Shown: positions 31,381-42,335 of the stretch, one piece after another
Layout of the letters: each line of letters opens with the position of its first letter
How positions within the stretch are numbered: position 1 is the stretch's first letter
Assembly (NCBI RefSeq): GCF_963259705.1
Contig: NC_081840.1
Coordinates: 1,937,956 to 2,001,955, forward strand
Direction of reading: 5' to 3'
Length of the DNA stretch: 64,000 bases
Origin: Myotis daubentonii
Taxonomy: Eukaryota > Chordata > Mammalia > Chiroptera > Vespertilionidae
Notes under the pieces: generated by a model
Seen by the model: only the letters and a program-made list of their open reading frames with translations
What the model was told of the DNA's origin: nothing
Database searches by the model: none
Translations under genes and position numbers: made by a program

Positions 31381-33360
31381 GCAGTGACAGTTGGCCAAGC
31401 TGTGGGGCACCCGCTCAGCATCCATTTCTACCCTCTCCTTCTGAGAAGGACCCTGACGGTGCCCAGGTTAACCCCAGGGGAAGTGGCCGCCTCCCGCATC
31501 CACATCTCAGTTCCGTTGTCTCTAAGCAAAGCAATACCTTGGGGTTCGAGGGCGAGGCCAGTGTCCCACCGGGTCACAGTGGGGGTCCCCTGAGCTGATG
31601 CTGGTGCCCAGCCTGTGGCCCCCGTGCCTGCGGGCAGCCCTCTGGTGGGCCCGAGGGAGCCCCCACAGGGTGGGCCCGTGTTTGGCGGAGGGCCGGAAAA
31701 GGATGGGCCTCTGACGACATTGGTGGCTGGGGAACCACCCCCTCCAAGGCCTGCCCTCCCTCTAGAATTCTTGTTTTGTCCAATAATCCATTTTCTTTCT
31801 TTTCAATTCAATGGAAACCATTCAAGTCATCCTGGTGGACACAGTCACTAAATGGCAGGCATGCTATAAATTCAGGTCACTCCCACTCCAAACCCAGGCT
31901 CCTTCTAGTCGGTACCTAAAGGATAAAGATGTCTTGTCTGTTTCATTAAGTGATTTAGCAAGCATTTACCGAATGGCGACTAAGTCTGCAAATTTTTTCC
32001 AGAAAGGAAATTATTTAATTTGCATCAGAGCCCGAGAAGGAAGGTTAAGGTGATGTGCTTATTTACCCCGAAAAGCAAGCAGACACGCGGAGGCCTTTCA
32101 CAGCCTGCAGACCCAGGTCGACACAAAGAAGGTCATTGCACAGTGGGTGATGGCTCCGGGGGCACAGGAGACCCAGGACACAGTGCCATGTCCCCCTCAC
32201 CTGGGCCCCATTCACTGCCGCAGCCGGAGGCGACCAGCTCGGGGGCCTGGAGCACTCCCAAGTGCACGGAGGCTCTTTCCTCCTCCAATGGCCCAGGCCT
32301 TGCTCTTCTCCCATCAACCGCCTGTCTTGCCTTCCATCAGCTCACCCAGACCTGCACCAGCAGGAGCGTGGCACACACTGCATCCCACATGCCTGCTCAG
32401 CCAGAGCTGCCGTTTGACGAGATGCCAGGGGGGGCCTGCGTGTGGAAATCTCCGGAAGCTGGATTGGAGCCTGCATTGCAGGGGCCCGAGCTGGAGATGG
32501 GGCCACTGCCCCCCCCCCCCCACGGCAAGAGAGTGAGGAGTCAGAATGGGAGGCGCCAGAGGGGCGCGGGATTGGGGGCGTGGAATGGCGGGGCTTGTGT
32601 GGGCGCCGAGAGGGAGGAGTTGAGAGCAAGCACAGTTCTTGTTCAGGCCCTAAGGGGAGGACGTGCCTCTGGCTGCAGGTGTGCGGGGAAAGGTGATGAG
32701 TTTTGGTCTTTAATTCAACAATTCTTTGCACATCCCGCACACGGATTATTATCTTGGAACTTGCATGCACTGCTTGGTAAGGAGCAGCTGCCTAAAAGCC
32801 CTGGCTGGGTGCAGTCAGCAGAGGAATTTCCAATCACGAGTTCTTGCATTTCAAAGCAGGCGCTGGGGGAGCTGAGTGCATCCCCTGTTCACACACCAGG
32901 AATCCGCTGAATAAAAGCCAAAGCGTGCATCTCTGACTTCAGGTTCCCTGCTCCGCTCCACGCCTGCAGGGGGTGTGGGGTGGGGGTGGGAGGTTGTGTT
33001 GTGTTTTGTGCCTCCTGGTCTTGGCTATGAGCGTCCATATGCTGCATTGTGCCCAGCTCAGCCAGGGACAGTGCTCCCCAGGGGTCCTGCCATGGGTTCT
33101 GATGAGGTCTATACTTTTAAAGAGCTCTTATTCACAATAATAAAACTATATCCAAATAGCACAAGCAGTTAGGCTGAGGCATCCACTCCATGTTCTGCAA
33201 GCCTGGGGGGAGGGGGAGAGCGTGGCCCTGGAGGCCCTAATCCAGCCTCTGCTCCTGCCACTGTGCGAGATGGGAGTCGCTTCTCCCTGGTTTCGGTGTC
33301 CACCCCTGTAACGTGACAGCACCCGGGTTGTGATCACATTGGCTCTTTTTCTTTCTCTCT
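31381..33360. other. Gene-free stretch
   Basis: About 2 kb without recognised repeats apart from MIR-like wording near 31850-31910. A C-run lies at 32509-32521. A 296-codon plus frame (32020-32910) is opposed by minus frames and matches nothing I know. No convincing exon was seen. Confidence 0.4.
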
Positions 33361-33611
33361 TTTTTTTTTTTGCTAATCCTCACCAGAGGATATTTTTCCA
33401 TTGATTTTTAGAGAGAGAGTGGAAGGGAGAGGGAGAGACCGAGAGAAACATTGATGTGAGAGAGACATCGATTGGTTACTTCCCACGTGAGCCCGGACCA
33501 GCGCTGGGGATCGAGCCTGCAACCCAGGTACATGTCTTTGACCAGAATCGAACCCGGGACCTTCAGTCCACAGGCTGATGCTCTATCCACTGAGCCAAAC
33601 CCGCTAGGGCT
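33361..33611 (-). mobile_element. Ves SINE, full length
   Basis: Starts with the T-rich complement of the tail and CCTCACCAGAGGATATTTTT, passes the GAGAGAGAAACATTGATGTG block and ends with GGACCTTCAGTCCACAGGC, CACTGAGCCAAACCCGCTAG, the complement of the tRNA-like head. The B-box complement TCGAACCCGGGA is intact. Confidence 0.95.
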
Positions 33612-33849
33612 CAACCACTATGTTTCTATTTGAAGTTGGTTGTGAATGACTTTCTCCTTTTTTACACACATTTATAAAGAACGCTGAATGGAAGAGAAGG
33701 TGTGTACATGAAATAAATGGGTATGTGATGAGCCAACATTCAATAGCAGGTGCCAAAGGGAGGTCGATTCATTTGGAGACACTGCAGGAAGCTGTGAAGA
33801 ATGAGTTGGGCTCCAGTGGGCAAAGGTGAGGCGGGGCCAGGGGATGGCT
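33612..33849. other. No gene recognised
   Basis: Short unassigned stretch between a SINE and an L2 relic. Confidence 0.3.
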
Positions 33850-34400
33850 TAACTTCGCTCATTCATTCATTGACTGGTACTAAATACCCGCCCTGTGTTG
33901 GGGACAAAAAGATAAAGAATATATCACCTTTGACCTTCAAAGAATTCAGAGTCTGTTGCAAGAGACAGAACTATTAAGAGGTATCATGGAAATGGGATCA
34001 AGTCTGAGGTATGTAGCAGATGCAGGGGGGGAGTGGGGGGAGGGAAGTTAAATCTTTGGGGAGGGATGAAGAAAACGGGCCACGGAAAAGGTTGGATTTG
34101 AATGGACACTTGGGGATTAGTTGGAGTTGCCACATGAAGAAGGAGGAAGAGCATTCTGAGCAGAGGGAACAGCATGGGCAAAGCAGGAAGCTATTGAAGG
34201 GCAGAATCTGGGAAACAGATGGTGAGAGGCTCAATGAGACTTGAGCACAGAGGGCATCATGGGAATTGGGGGGCGATAAAGATGGAGAGGTAGGGAGGTG
34301 CTCTATTTTGAAGAGTCCTGTGTGCCCTGGAAGGAACTTGGACCTTGCCAAGGGCATGAGATGACTAGATCCGAGCCTTTAAGCGGTCACTCCAGCAAAA
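33850..34400 (-). repeat. L2 LINE relic, reverse
   Basis: CTCATTCATTCATTGACTGG, AAGAGCATTCTGAGCAGAGG, GAACAGCATGGGCAAAGCAG and AGGAACTTGGACCTTGCC match the reverse complement of the L2 3' portion ('CATTCCAGGCAGAGGGAACAGC'). Confidence 0.75.
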
Positions 34401-34621
34401 GGGTAGAGGGAGGATTATTTCAGGGTGAAAAAAGCACGAGGACATTTGGCTGAGAGGCTGACGAATGAGTCCAGGAGAGAAGTGAATGCAGTTGAACCAG
34501 TGCCCCTGGCATGAGGACGCGAGAATGATGGCCATCAACCTTTCAGAACCATGGACAGTTCCCTCCATTCCAATACCTTTTTGCCAAAATACTTTATAAA
34601 TCTCTTTTCCAATTATTTTAA

Positions 34622-34727
34622 AAATAGCTACCATTTATGGAGTGCCAGGAACCTTCCATGCATTATGTCTTTTGATCCCACATAAAAATTCTGAAAGGCA
34701 ACGGCCATTGGCCCCATCTTGCTATTG
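34622..34727 (-). repeat. MIR SINE relic, reverse
   Basis: GCTACCATTTATGGAGTGCC, AGGAACCTTCCATGCATTAT, TGTCTTTTGATCCCACA and GGCCCCATCTTGCTATTG follow the reverse MIR order. Confidence 0.65.
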
Positions 34728-34778
34728 AAAAAATAAAGAGAAAAAAAAAAGAAAAGAAAAAAGAAAAAATAAAGAGAG
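34728..34778 (+). repeat. A-rich simple repeat
   Basis: AAAAAATAAAGAG repeated around a pure A10 and GAAAA units. Confidence 0.85.
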
Positions 34779-35594
34779 TCTCACGAAGAAATCCCTATGC
34801 AGAGCCCCACAGCTGACCACCAGCACCGCCAGGACTGCCTCCCGGGACTGACCTTCACATGAGGCTGCCACCACCATGTAGACTCCAAATCTAAAGTGGT
34901 AATCAGTTGCTTTCCCCATTTTTGTTAATTAAAAGCACACGGTCCCAGCCAGGCGTTCTAATTGGCGGTCCGGAACTGCCCCCTGCCCTCACTGCTCATA
35001 CGCCCCGCCCCTACCAAAGACGCCTTGTCTGTGTTGCTTTGTTGTAACACTGAGTAACTGCAGGGATATTTATGGGTTTTTTAAAAATATATTGGTTGGC
35101 TTTGACCACCCTTCAATCCTCTTTCAAGGGCCCCTAGGGAGCTGGGGGTCCTCCAGTGAGAACCAGGATGCTGGGAGGCTGAGAGGCAGAGTGAGGGGAC
35201 CCTGGCACCCTTGGCACCTTTACAAATTGGTCTCCTCAGAAAGCAGAGAGAAGAATCAGCCCTCTCGCCTGCTTTCTCCATCTTGCGTACATTTCCTTCC
35301 ATTTCCACAGTCAAGCCTGTGATTATTCTCAGTTCCAATATGAGCTTGTCACAGTGTGGGGAGCAGAAATAGGTTGATGTCAAATAAATGCCTGATAGAG
35401 CTGTTGCCTCGCACACGGGGGCGGGGGGCGGGGGAGCCTCTAGGAACGTGACACACAAACGAGGGCTCTTTCATGGTGTGTTCGGGGGCGCTGCTTGTTT
35501 CTTGCCGCGTCTCCCTGGGATTTCTCAGCTGTCTCCAAGTCCGCCCCCCCCCCCCCCACCTGCGCTGCACACAGCATCGGATTAGTGTTCAGTG
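34779..35594. other. No gene; poly-C run
   Basis: About 0.8 kb without recognised repeats; a C-run of about 15 lies at 35543-35557. Confidence 0.4.
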
Positions 35595-35820
35595 GAGCAA
35601 CTCTAATAAAGTGACTGCCAGGCTTCCGGACCCTCAACGGCTCCCCATTGCCTCCCAATATAGTTCACAGTGCTTAGGTGGGTATTGTGGGCCCTTCACA
35701 ATTTCGCCACAGCCTGTCATTCTAACCTCATATCCTGCTGTATTTCTCGACAAACGTTATGGGTCGGCCACGTGAGCCGGACTCATGTTCTGCAAATCCC
35801 TTGCTTAGGAAGCACAAATG
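35595..35820 (+). repeat. L2 LINE relic
   Basis: AATAAAGTGACTGCCAGGCT, CCCTCAACGGCTCCCCATTG, CCTCCCAATATAGTTCACAG, GGGCCCTTCACAATTTCGCC and CCATTCTAACCTCATATCC-like wording follow the L2 3' region ('CCAATGGCTCCCATTGCC ... GGCCCTGCATGATCTGGCC'). Confidence 0.65.
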
Positions 35821-35944
35821 GCCTCAGCCTCACTTCGTTAAGACAATCCCGTAAGGCAAGCCATGGGCAAGACAGGGGCTTCCGGGGCCATTGCTCAGGC
35901 TGTCTCCTTGCTCTCATGTCCTTTGCCCACACAGACACAGGTAT

Positions 35945-36002
35945 GTATCAACTTTTGCTGCATTAAAAATCACCACAGAGTCAGTATCTTAACGCAACAC
36001 AC
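35945..36002 (+). repeat. Old interspersed repeat, copy 3, truncated
   Basis: CTTTTGCTGCATTAAAAATC, ACCACAGAGTCAGTATCTTA and ACGCAACACACATTATTT match the start of the repeat at 16335 and 18733. A Ves SINE follows immediately. Confidence 0.5.
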
Positions 36003-36214
36003 ATTATTTACCTATTTATTTTTGAGAGAGAGAGGAAGGGAGAAGGCTAGAGAGACAGAAACATCGATGAGAGAGAAATATGGATTGGCTGCCTCCTGTA
36101 GGCTCCCTACTGGGGATCAAGCCCGCAACCCAGGCATGTGCCCTGACTGTGAATCGAACCGGTGACCTCTTGGTTTATGGGTTGAAGCTCAACCACTGAG
36201 CCACACCTGCAGCC
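36003..36214 (-). mobile_element. Ves SINE
   Basis: TTTTTGAGAGAGAGAGGAAG, GAAACATCGATGAGAGAGAA, GGCTGCCTCCTGTAGGCTCC, GGCATGTGCCCTGACTGTGA and TCGAACCGGTGACCTCTTGG in order, ending AACCACTGAGCCACACCTGC. This is the 'ACCAGGAGGTCA' subfamily, as at 22770. Confidence 0.93.
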
Positions 36215-36309
36215 ATTTCTGCATTTTGAAGATGCAGGTGCGGCCTCGCTCAGTGGCATCACTTCATCACTCACTCCATTGATTGGCCAAGCTTCCTCTG
36301 AGTGTCAGC

Positions 36310-36560
36310 CGAGCACACAGGCAGGAGGAATCCTGGAGCTCAATGGCCAAGCCCTGGCCTTCGGGGGCTCGGAGCTGAGAGCGGAAGACAGACCTGAAAC
36401 GGACATGTCAAATCCCAGCGCTGTGTAGGGACTGTGCGTGTCGTACAGAAGCAGGGACAGCATCGACTCATCACGGGGACCATGGTCAGGACACTCCCAG
36501 GAGCGGTGGCCTCCAAGCTGAGCCTGGAGAGCCAGGTGGGGAGGCGCAGAGACGGGGTTC
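36310..36560 (-). repeat. Probable L2 relic, reverse
   Basis: GGAGCTCAATGGCCAAGCCC, AGCTGAGCCTGGAGAGCC and AGGTGGGGAGGCGC resemble reverse L2 wording; highly diverged and uncertain. Confidence 0.3.
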
Positions 36561-38126
36561 CTGCGGGGGCCAGCGAGGGCGAGCACAGGGAGGCTTGGTT
36601 AGTGCACTCCTATGAAGAGGCGCCGAGCCCAGGTAATTCGGGGTCTTGTCTAAAACACAGGAAAGATAGCAGGAAGGTGCTTTTGAAAAGTTTAAGCAGG
36701 GCTGTGCCAAGGCCAGCTTTGTGTTTTGAAAGATCGCTCTTGGCCACATGGACATTAGTCTGGGGGGAGGGGAGGTGGGCAAGGCTGGCACCGAGGGACC
36801 CCTCTCACCTGGAGGGCGAGCCCTTTCTCACTGGAATGCCCGATCCTGGGGGACGCTGGCCTGAGTGCCCCTGGGACTCTGACATCCTACTTGTCGACAG
36901 AGGCAGATCCACGAAGTCCTTCAGCCTGAACAGAGGTTATCAGAAATATACCGCAACAGGGGAAAAATAACCAGGTTCCCCACGCTGGGCCTAAAAATAC
37001 CATGACTTCCCGGGGCTCCCTGTGCCAGGCTCCTTCAGCGAGTCTGACAGGGTGTCAGCCCCTGTCAGCCCGTCTCTGGCTCCATTAGGAAGAGCCCGGA
37101 GGAGGTGAGCAAGAAGGGAAGTGTCACTCACCTTCCCTGACAGGTGTCCTGCTGGGACAGCTCTGCTCCAGCAACGAGTCCCAAGGCAGGAGGACTCCTA
37201 GTCAGACACTCGATTAGATGGCCTGCTCTTCCTGGGGTGGGGTGGGGGGGGGGGCACGGCTCAGCTGCCTCCAAACACGAGGACTGGGGCAGCCTTTCTG
37301 GAGCTGCCCGCCCTCATCACACCCAGGGCTCAACGAGAACTGTCCTCTACGCTTCCCCTCATGCCCCTGGCCAGGAGTCTCGGTGCTGCTCATGGGGCAG
37401 GGTGGAGGGCAAGGGGGTCTGTGGGAAGGGGCTCTGGTTCTTCACATGCCCCCACCAGGCAGGGACGCAGGCAGGCCGGTCCGGGGAGAGGAGCGCCATA
37501 GGTGCAGTTGGACCGGAACAGGGTTCGAGTGTCGCTTTTTCGGCAGCCGGGGACTCCTCTAATGTCGGAGAAGGCGCAGTGCACAAGAGGCCTGGGTGGC
37601 GCAGAGGCGAGGCAGGCAGGTCCCGTGTAAACCAGGGAGTCCCCAGGCCGCACATCTATTGAATGTTGGAAACATTCCCCTGTAAAACCACCTGGGCCTG
37701 GCAGTGGTTTTGTGTGTACGTGTGTTAATTTTTAAAACTTGCCCAAGGGTATGTGTCATATGGCACTGTGTGTGCACATTTTAAAAAACATACAAGACAC
37801 TACTGTACATGGTTCATATATTTATTTATCCTCCAGTCATGGGCAGGAAGGGCAGGCTGAGCATTCTCACTCCCCACCTCCCCTTCTAGACCAATATTTC
37901 CTCAACTTCACGTACAGACTCAGCTCTTTAAGGATCAGACCACGCGGTCCTGGTGCCTTTTCTTCCTGTTATCATCTCCCAATCCCTGGATATGCATCCC
38001 CCTTTAATTCCTGGAGAACTTTGATCCCTGAGCGGCACACCTTGAATGACTTTGACTAACAGATTGCAAACTCGCGGCCCACGGGCTGACTCAGCCTGCA
38101 CACGTTGGTTTGCTTTAAAATAGGAA
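36561..38126. other. Gene-free stretch
   Basis: About 1.6 kb with no recognised repeat; a G-run of 12 lies at about 37244-37255. Frames at 36434-36970 and 37144-37662 (+) are opposed by minus frames. The 37740-37830 segment is AT-rich. Confidence 0.4.
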
Positions 38127-38512
38127 CGGGTATTAGTCACTTTGGGATGCTGTAATAAATACCACAGACTGGGAGGTTCAAACGACAGAAATCCATGTTC
38201 TCACTGTTGGAGGCTGGTGCCAGCAGAGTCACCTTCTGGGGAGGGCTCTCCTCCTGGTTTGCAGGTGGCCGCCTTCCTGCTGTGTCCTCACCTGGCCCTT
38301 TCTCTGTGTGCATGGGGGGAGGGGGGCGGGGAGAACTCTCTGGTGTCTCTTCCTATAAGGACAACATTCCTTTGGATCAAAGCCCTACTCCTATAGCCTC
38401 ATTTCACATAAAGTACTTCTTCAGACCCCCATCTCCAAATGCGGCCACATTAGAGATTAGGGCTTCACGCATAAACTGGTGTGGCGGGGACACCCGCATT
38501 CAGTCCATAATG
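38127..38512 (-). repeat. MaLR LTR (MST/MLT type)
   Basis: GATGCTGTAATAAATACCAC, AGACTGGGAGGTTCAAACGA, GTTGGAGGCTGGTGCCAGC, TGCTGTGTCCTCACCTGG, TGGTGTCTCTTCCTATAAGG, CTCCAAATGCGGCCACATT and CATTCAGTCCATAATG in order. Nearly full-length reverse copy of the ERVL-MaLR LTR; no internal region. Confidence 0.8.
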
Positions 38513-38539
38513 GATCCTGAATGCCTTTACACGCTTGAC

Positions 38540-38720
38540 CTCTCATCTGCCATGGTCCCAGCGTCCCCTAGTTCTTTCTCCCTCCTGCTGCCATCATGGG
38601 CATGGCCTTCACTCCTGCCCGCCTCAGCCCAGGTCAGCCACACTCTGAGCCACGGTCTGGCCCAGAGCTCTTGAACCCCTTCTACCCCTCTGGTCACAGC
38701 CTCCTCACTTTCTGTCCTGC
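38540..38720 (+). repeat. Possible L2 relic
   Basis: GGCCTTCACTCCTGCCCGCC and GCCACACTCTGAGCCACGG resemble L2 3' wording ('TCCAGCCACACTGGCC'). Weak. Confidence 0.25.
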
Positions 38721-41339
38721 TGACCAACCTATTGGGTGAAGCAAAAACTCTGCTCTGAGTCCCAGGTCTTGGTACAGCTTTCTACCCAGGAGCCTTCGCT
38801 TGGCTCTGCTCCCCACTCCCACGGCCCGCACCACACCCAGCAAGACCGAAAGCCTGCTCCCCTCACCTCCCCCCCGCCCCACCCCAGAGGGGAGCGCCAG
38901 TGTTTTTCTCATTAACGGGTGTGAATTCTTTATATAATCTAGTAGTGTTTGCTCGAATATGTGTCCTGCCTGATGTCTCCCTTGCCCACCCGCCACCACG
39001 GGTAGAACCTTTCCATTTGCTGGCAGCCCTTCGGCCCCTGCTCCCTCGGCTTTCTCTGTTCCTGCTGTGCACCACCCGCCTGTCCTCCCCTACGCCTGAC
39101 GCATCTGCCTTTCCAGCCTCGCAGCATCCTGCTGATTTTCTCATGTCCACGCCCTAGGCTAATCCATTGGGGGTGCAATTTGATGTGTGGAGAGAGGCCT
39201 CCCCCGGGCTCCTTCTCCCTCCGCGTGGCACAGAGACGCGGGCAAATACACGTTAAAACTGGGTGCGACTGCACATCGCTGTGAGCCTGAGTGGGCCCTG
39301 GGATTTTATCAGGAACGTCGAGTGTCTGCAGTTCAGTCGCTCCAGGAAAGGGAGTTCCGTTCTCCCAGCAGGAGTGGAAGAAGAAACAAGACCAGGAGTT
39401 GAGCGCGTTGTCTTCAGGTCCTGAGCTTCTCCTCACACATCGAGATCTCAGCTTCAGGGCCGCTCCCCCTGGGATGTCTCTCGGGGTGCCCAGCCCCAGC
39501 CTGGGTTTGACTCGGCCCCCAGGGCCCACAGCACTCTTACCTCCCAGGTTATCAGCCACGTGGGATGGCTGTTGAGCACCCACCTGGCCGGTTCGGCATC
39601 GTCCCGGGGAGCGCTCAGGGGAGGAAGCGTGGCTTCTCCTTTCCTGGGTGTGGCTTCTCCAGCCCCCAGGGCAGCCGGCTCACCGAAGGCCCTCAGCACG
39701 CGCGCGATGGGTGTCCGCATCCCGAGTAAGCGGCACCTGCCACGTTCCTTGGGCCCCTGCCATGTGTGCTGAGCATCGTCGTGACACTGTCTCCTGACGG
39801 CTCCCCACGCACCACGAGACAAGGAATCCTGTCTTTTTACTCACCCGCTGGGACACGCACCAGCAAGGCTCTCAGGGACTTGAGTGCCTGCCAGTGCAAG
39901 GCACAGAGCTACAGGCTCTGCCAATACAGCCGTGAAAGGTGGTCACAGTTTCCCGGCCGGCTGGTCCTCTGCCCGGCCGGGATGCTGTATGTAGAACACC
40001 TTCAGGCTGCTCGGCGGCGGGGGAGGGGGGGGTGTCTTGGGGTCTTCCCTCCCACTTCTGCAAGAGGCAGAGGGCATCTGAACTTGCAGAGGCAGGCCCT
40101 CTGTAATTAGATTCTCTCCATAATTCAGGGTGACACACACACGCACCTTGGGGACACTCCCCTAAGTTGGAGGCAGCCACCGTGGCAGCATTTGGAGGCC
40201 CTGACCTGGGTTCTGGGCTTGACTTGGCTCCTCCCTGGCTGCGGGCACTAGAGTGAGTCGCCACCCCTGTGGCAATGATCCCACCCCTGCCCCTGGGGGC
40301 AATGGCAGGGGACTCAGGGTCTTCCTGGGGGGGACGCATGTGGCAAATGGTGACGTGTCAGATGCACAGAAGGGGTGCTCATCACTCGGGACCCGTGGGT
40401 CTCCCCGGAAGCAGTTGTTTATTCCCATGAACGCCGGATTCTGACCCCTCCTGCTGGGGCCGCAGCGTCCGCGTCAGGGCGGGCTCCTCTTTGCGTGCAG
40501 GAAGGCTGCTCACGTGGTGAGAACTCCACGTCTCTCCCAGCAGCCACGGGCCTCTAATGACTCAGTGGCTAGTTCTGTCTGACTCGTATCTCGCTGCATT
40601 GGGCTTCTTGCCCTCTAGCAGATGGCTGCCTCCATTAAACCACGATCCATCCCCCCGCCTGGAAGCAGCTGGTTTGAGGGGCTGCTGGCGATGTGTTTCC
40701 TGCGTGTCCAAACGAACCACGCGGAAGGGAGTTCAGACAGGGATCATGTGATGTGTTCCGTTTCGTTTTATCTGTAAAATCAGGGGGTTTATCTTCCCTT
40801 GAGCCTTCGAGGTCCCCGCTATGATCCTTACGCACCTTAGCAACCGGGGAGGCCGGAGCAGGGTTGCCTCCCGAGAAACTGAGGGAGGGAGCGGGCACGT
40901 GTGGCCGCTGCCGGAGCCTCCAGACCCTGAGTGTGCAGCGAGGCAACCAGGCAGCTCAGGGTAGACCAGTTGCTCACACGGAGGCAAGTCCTCACTCGCG
41001 GGAAAGGAACCCTTCGTTTCTATGTGTCATTTCTTTGCTTTGTCTCACTGAGGGCAGAGTAAGCCTCCGCAAGGGAAGGCCACGTGCCCAAGGACGCCGT
41101 GTGGTCTCGGCCAGGACCCGCTGCTTAGGTCCTCCCTGCTCACCGTGGGTCCCGGGAGCCTGGGAGAGGTGCAGCGTCTACACCGACCTGCTCCATCGGA
41201 ATCTGCACGTCACTCAGATCCTCGGACGATCTGCGTGCTCACGGAAGCCGGCGCAGCCAACGACTCCAACGGTGCCGGACTCGCTGGGGAGTGGCCATCT
41301 GTGGAGCACAGAGCGGGGCCAGGAGCTTCACAGCTTTTG
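38721..41339. other. Gene-free stretch
   Basis: About 2.6 kb, GC-rich, with no confident repeat or gene. A C-run (38867-38886 region) and a G-rich run at 40018-40031 are present. The 214-codon minus frame 38939-39583 and plus frame 40864-41484 are crossed by frames on the other strand and show no domain. Confidence 0.4.
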
Positions 41340-41510
41340 CACGATGTCCCACATGCTTATCCCCTATAATATTCACAGACGCCCTGAGGGCAAAGCAGGC
41401 GATTCATCCCCATGCTGCAGATGGAGAAGTCGAGGCCCCGAGAGGTTGAGAGGACTTGCACAGAACCGCACGGCCAATAGGTGAGTTTTAAACCCGGGGC
41501 TCTCTGCTGG
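41340..41510 (-). repeat. MIR SINE relic, reverse
   Basis: TTATCCCCTATAATATTCAC, GACGCCCTGAGGGCAAAGC, CATCCCCATGCTGCAGATGG, GAGGCCCCGAGAGGTTGAG and AACCGCACGGCCAATAGG follow the reverse MIR order closely. Confidence 0.8.
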
Positions 41511-41792
41511 CCACGCCTGGGTTTCCAATGATTGTGGCTAACATGATCTCAAACGCCAACGGCCCTTTTGCCATCATTAGGGCTAGAGGTGTCCTCAGCA
41601 TCTTTCTATACGTACTGTATTCATCCCTGCCCTCGGAAATAAGTGGCTGAAAATGTCATCTTTTCGAAATGATGGTCTTCATAATGAAGCGTTATTATTT
41701 TAGAACCAGGAGACCATCGACCCTAAGGAAGTGTGCAGAGCTGCTTGTCCTGGTGCTGAATGAACCCAGTCTGCTGCAGTTTAAAGTGAACG

Positions 41793-42335
41793 TCAGAAGA
41801 GTTTGAGACTTACAGAGCAGTTGTGATGATAGGACATGGCGTTCCCGAATACCCGGTGCCCGGTTTCCTCTATTATTAACACCTCACATCAGCCTGGTGC
41901 ATTTGTCACAGTTCATGAGCACAGCTTTGTCCTGACTTCCTCAGCACTCAGCCGGACGGCCTCCCTCTGTCCCAGAACCCCAGCCAGGACCCCCACGCTG
42001 CACGGAGCGGCCCTGTCTCCTTCGGCTCCTCCTGTGGCTCCTCTCGGCTGTGATGGTTTCTCAAGGCTCCACCCCTCGAGTCTTCCCGACGACCTTGCCA
42101 GCCGTGAGGAGGCAGGTCCTACTGAGGGACGTTCCTCGGTTGGGCTTCGTCTACGGATCTCCTCATGACTGGGCTGGGCGTGTGGGTTTGGGGGGAGAAA
42201 GACCACAGAGACAATCACATCGTATCAGGGCAGGGAAGCACTCATCCCTGTTGATGTTGACCTTGATCACTTGGCTGAGGTCATGCCGTTAAGCCTCTCC
42301 ATGCGGAACTCTTTGGAGGGGGTGGGAGAGAGGAA
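41793..42335. repeat. L1-type fossil, probable
   Basis: CTCTATTATTAACACCTCAC, TGGTGCATTTGTCACAGTTC, GGCTCCTCTCGGCTGTGATG, TCATGACTGGGCTGGGCGTG, GTTGATGTTGACCTTGATCA and CTTGGCTGAGGTCATGCC recapitulate in order a common old mammalian repeat of L1 type. Orientation relative to L1 not certain. Confidence 0.55.
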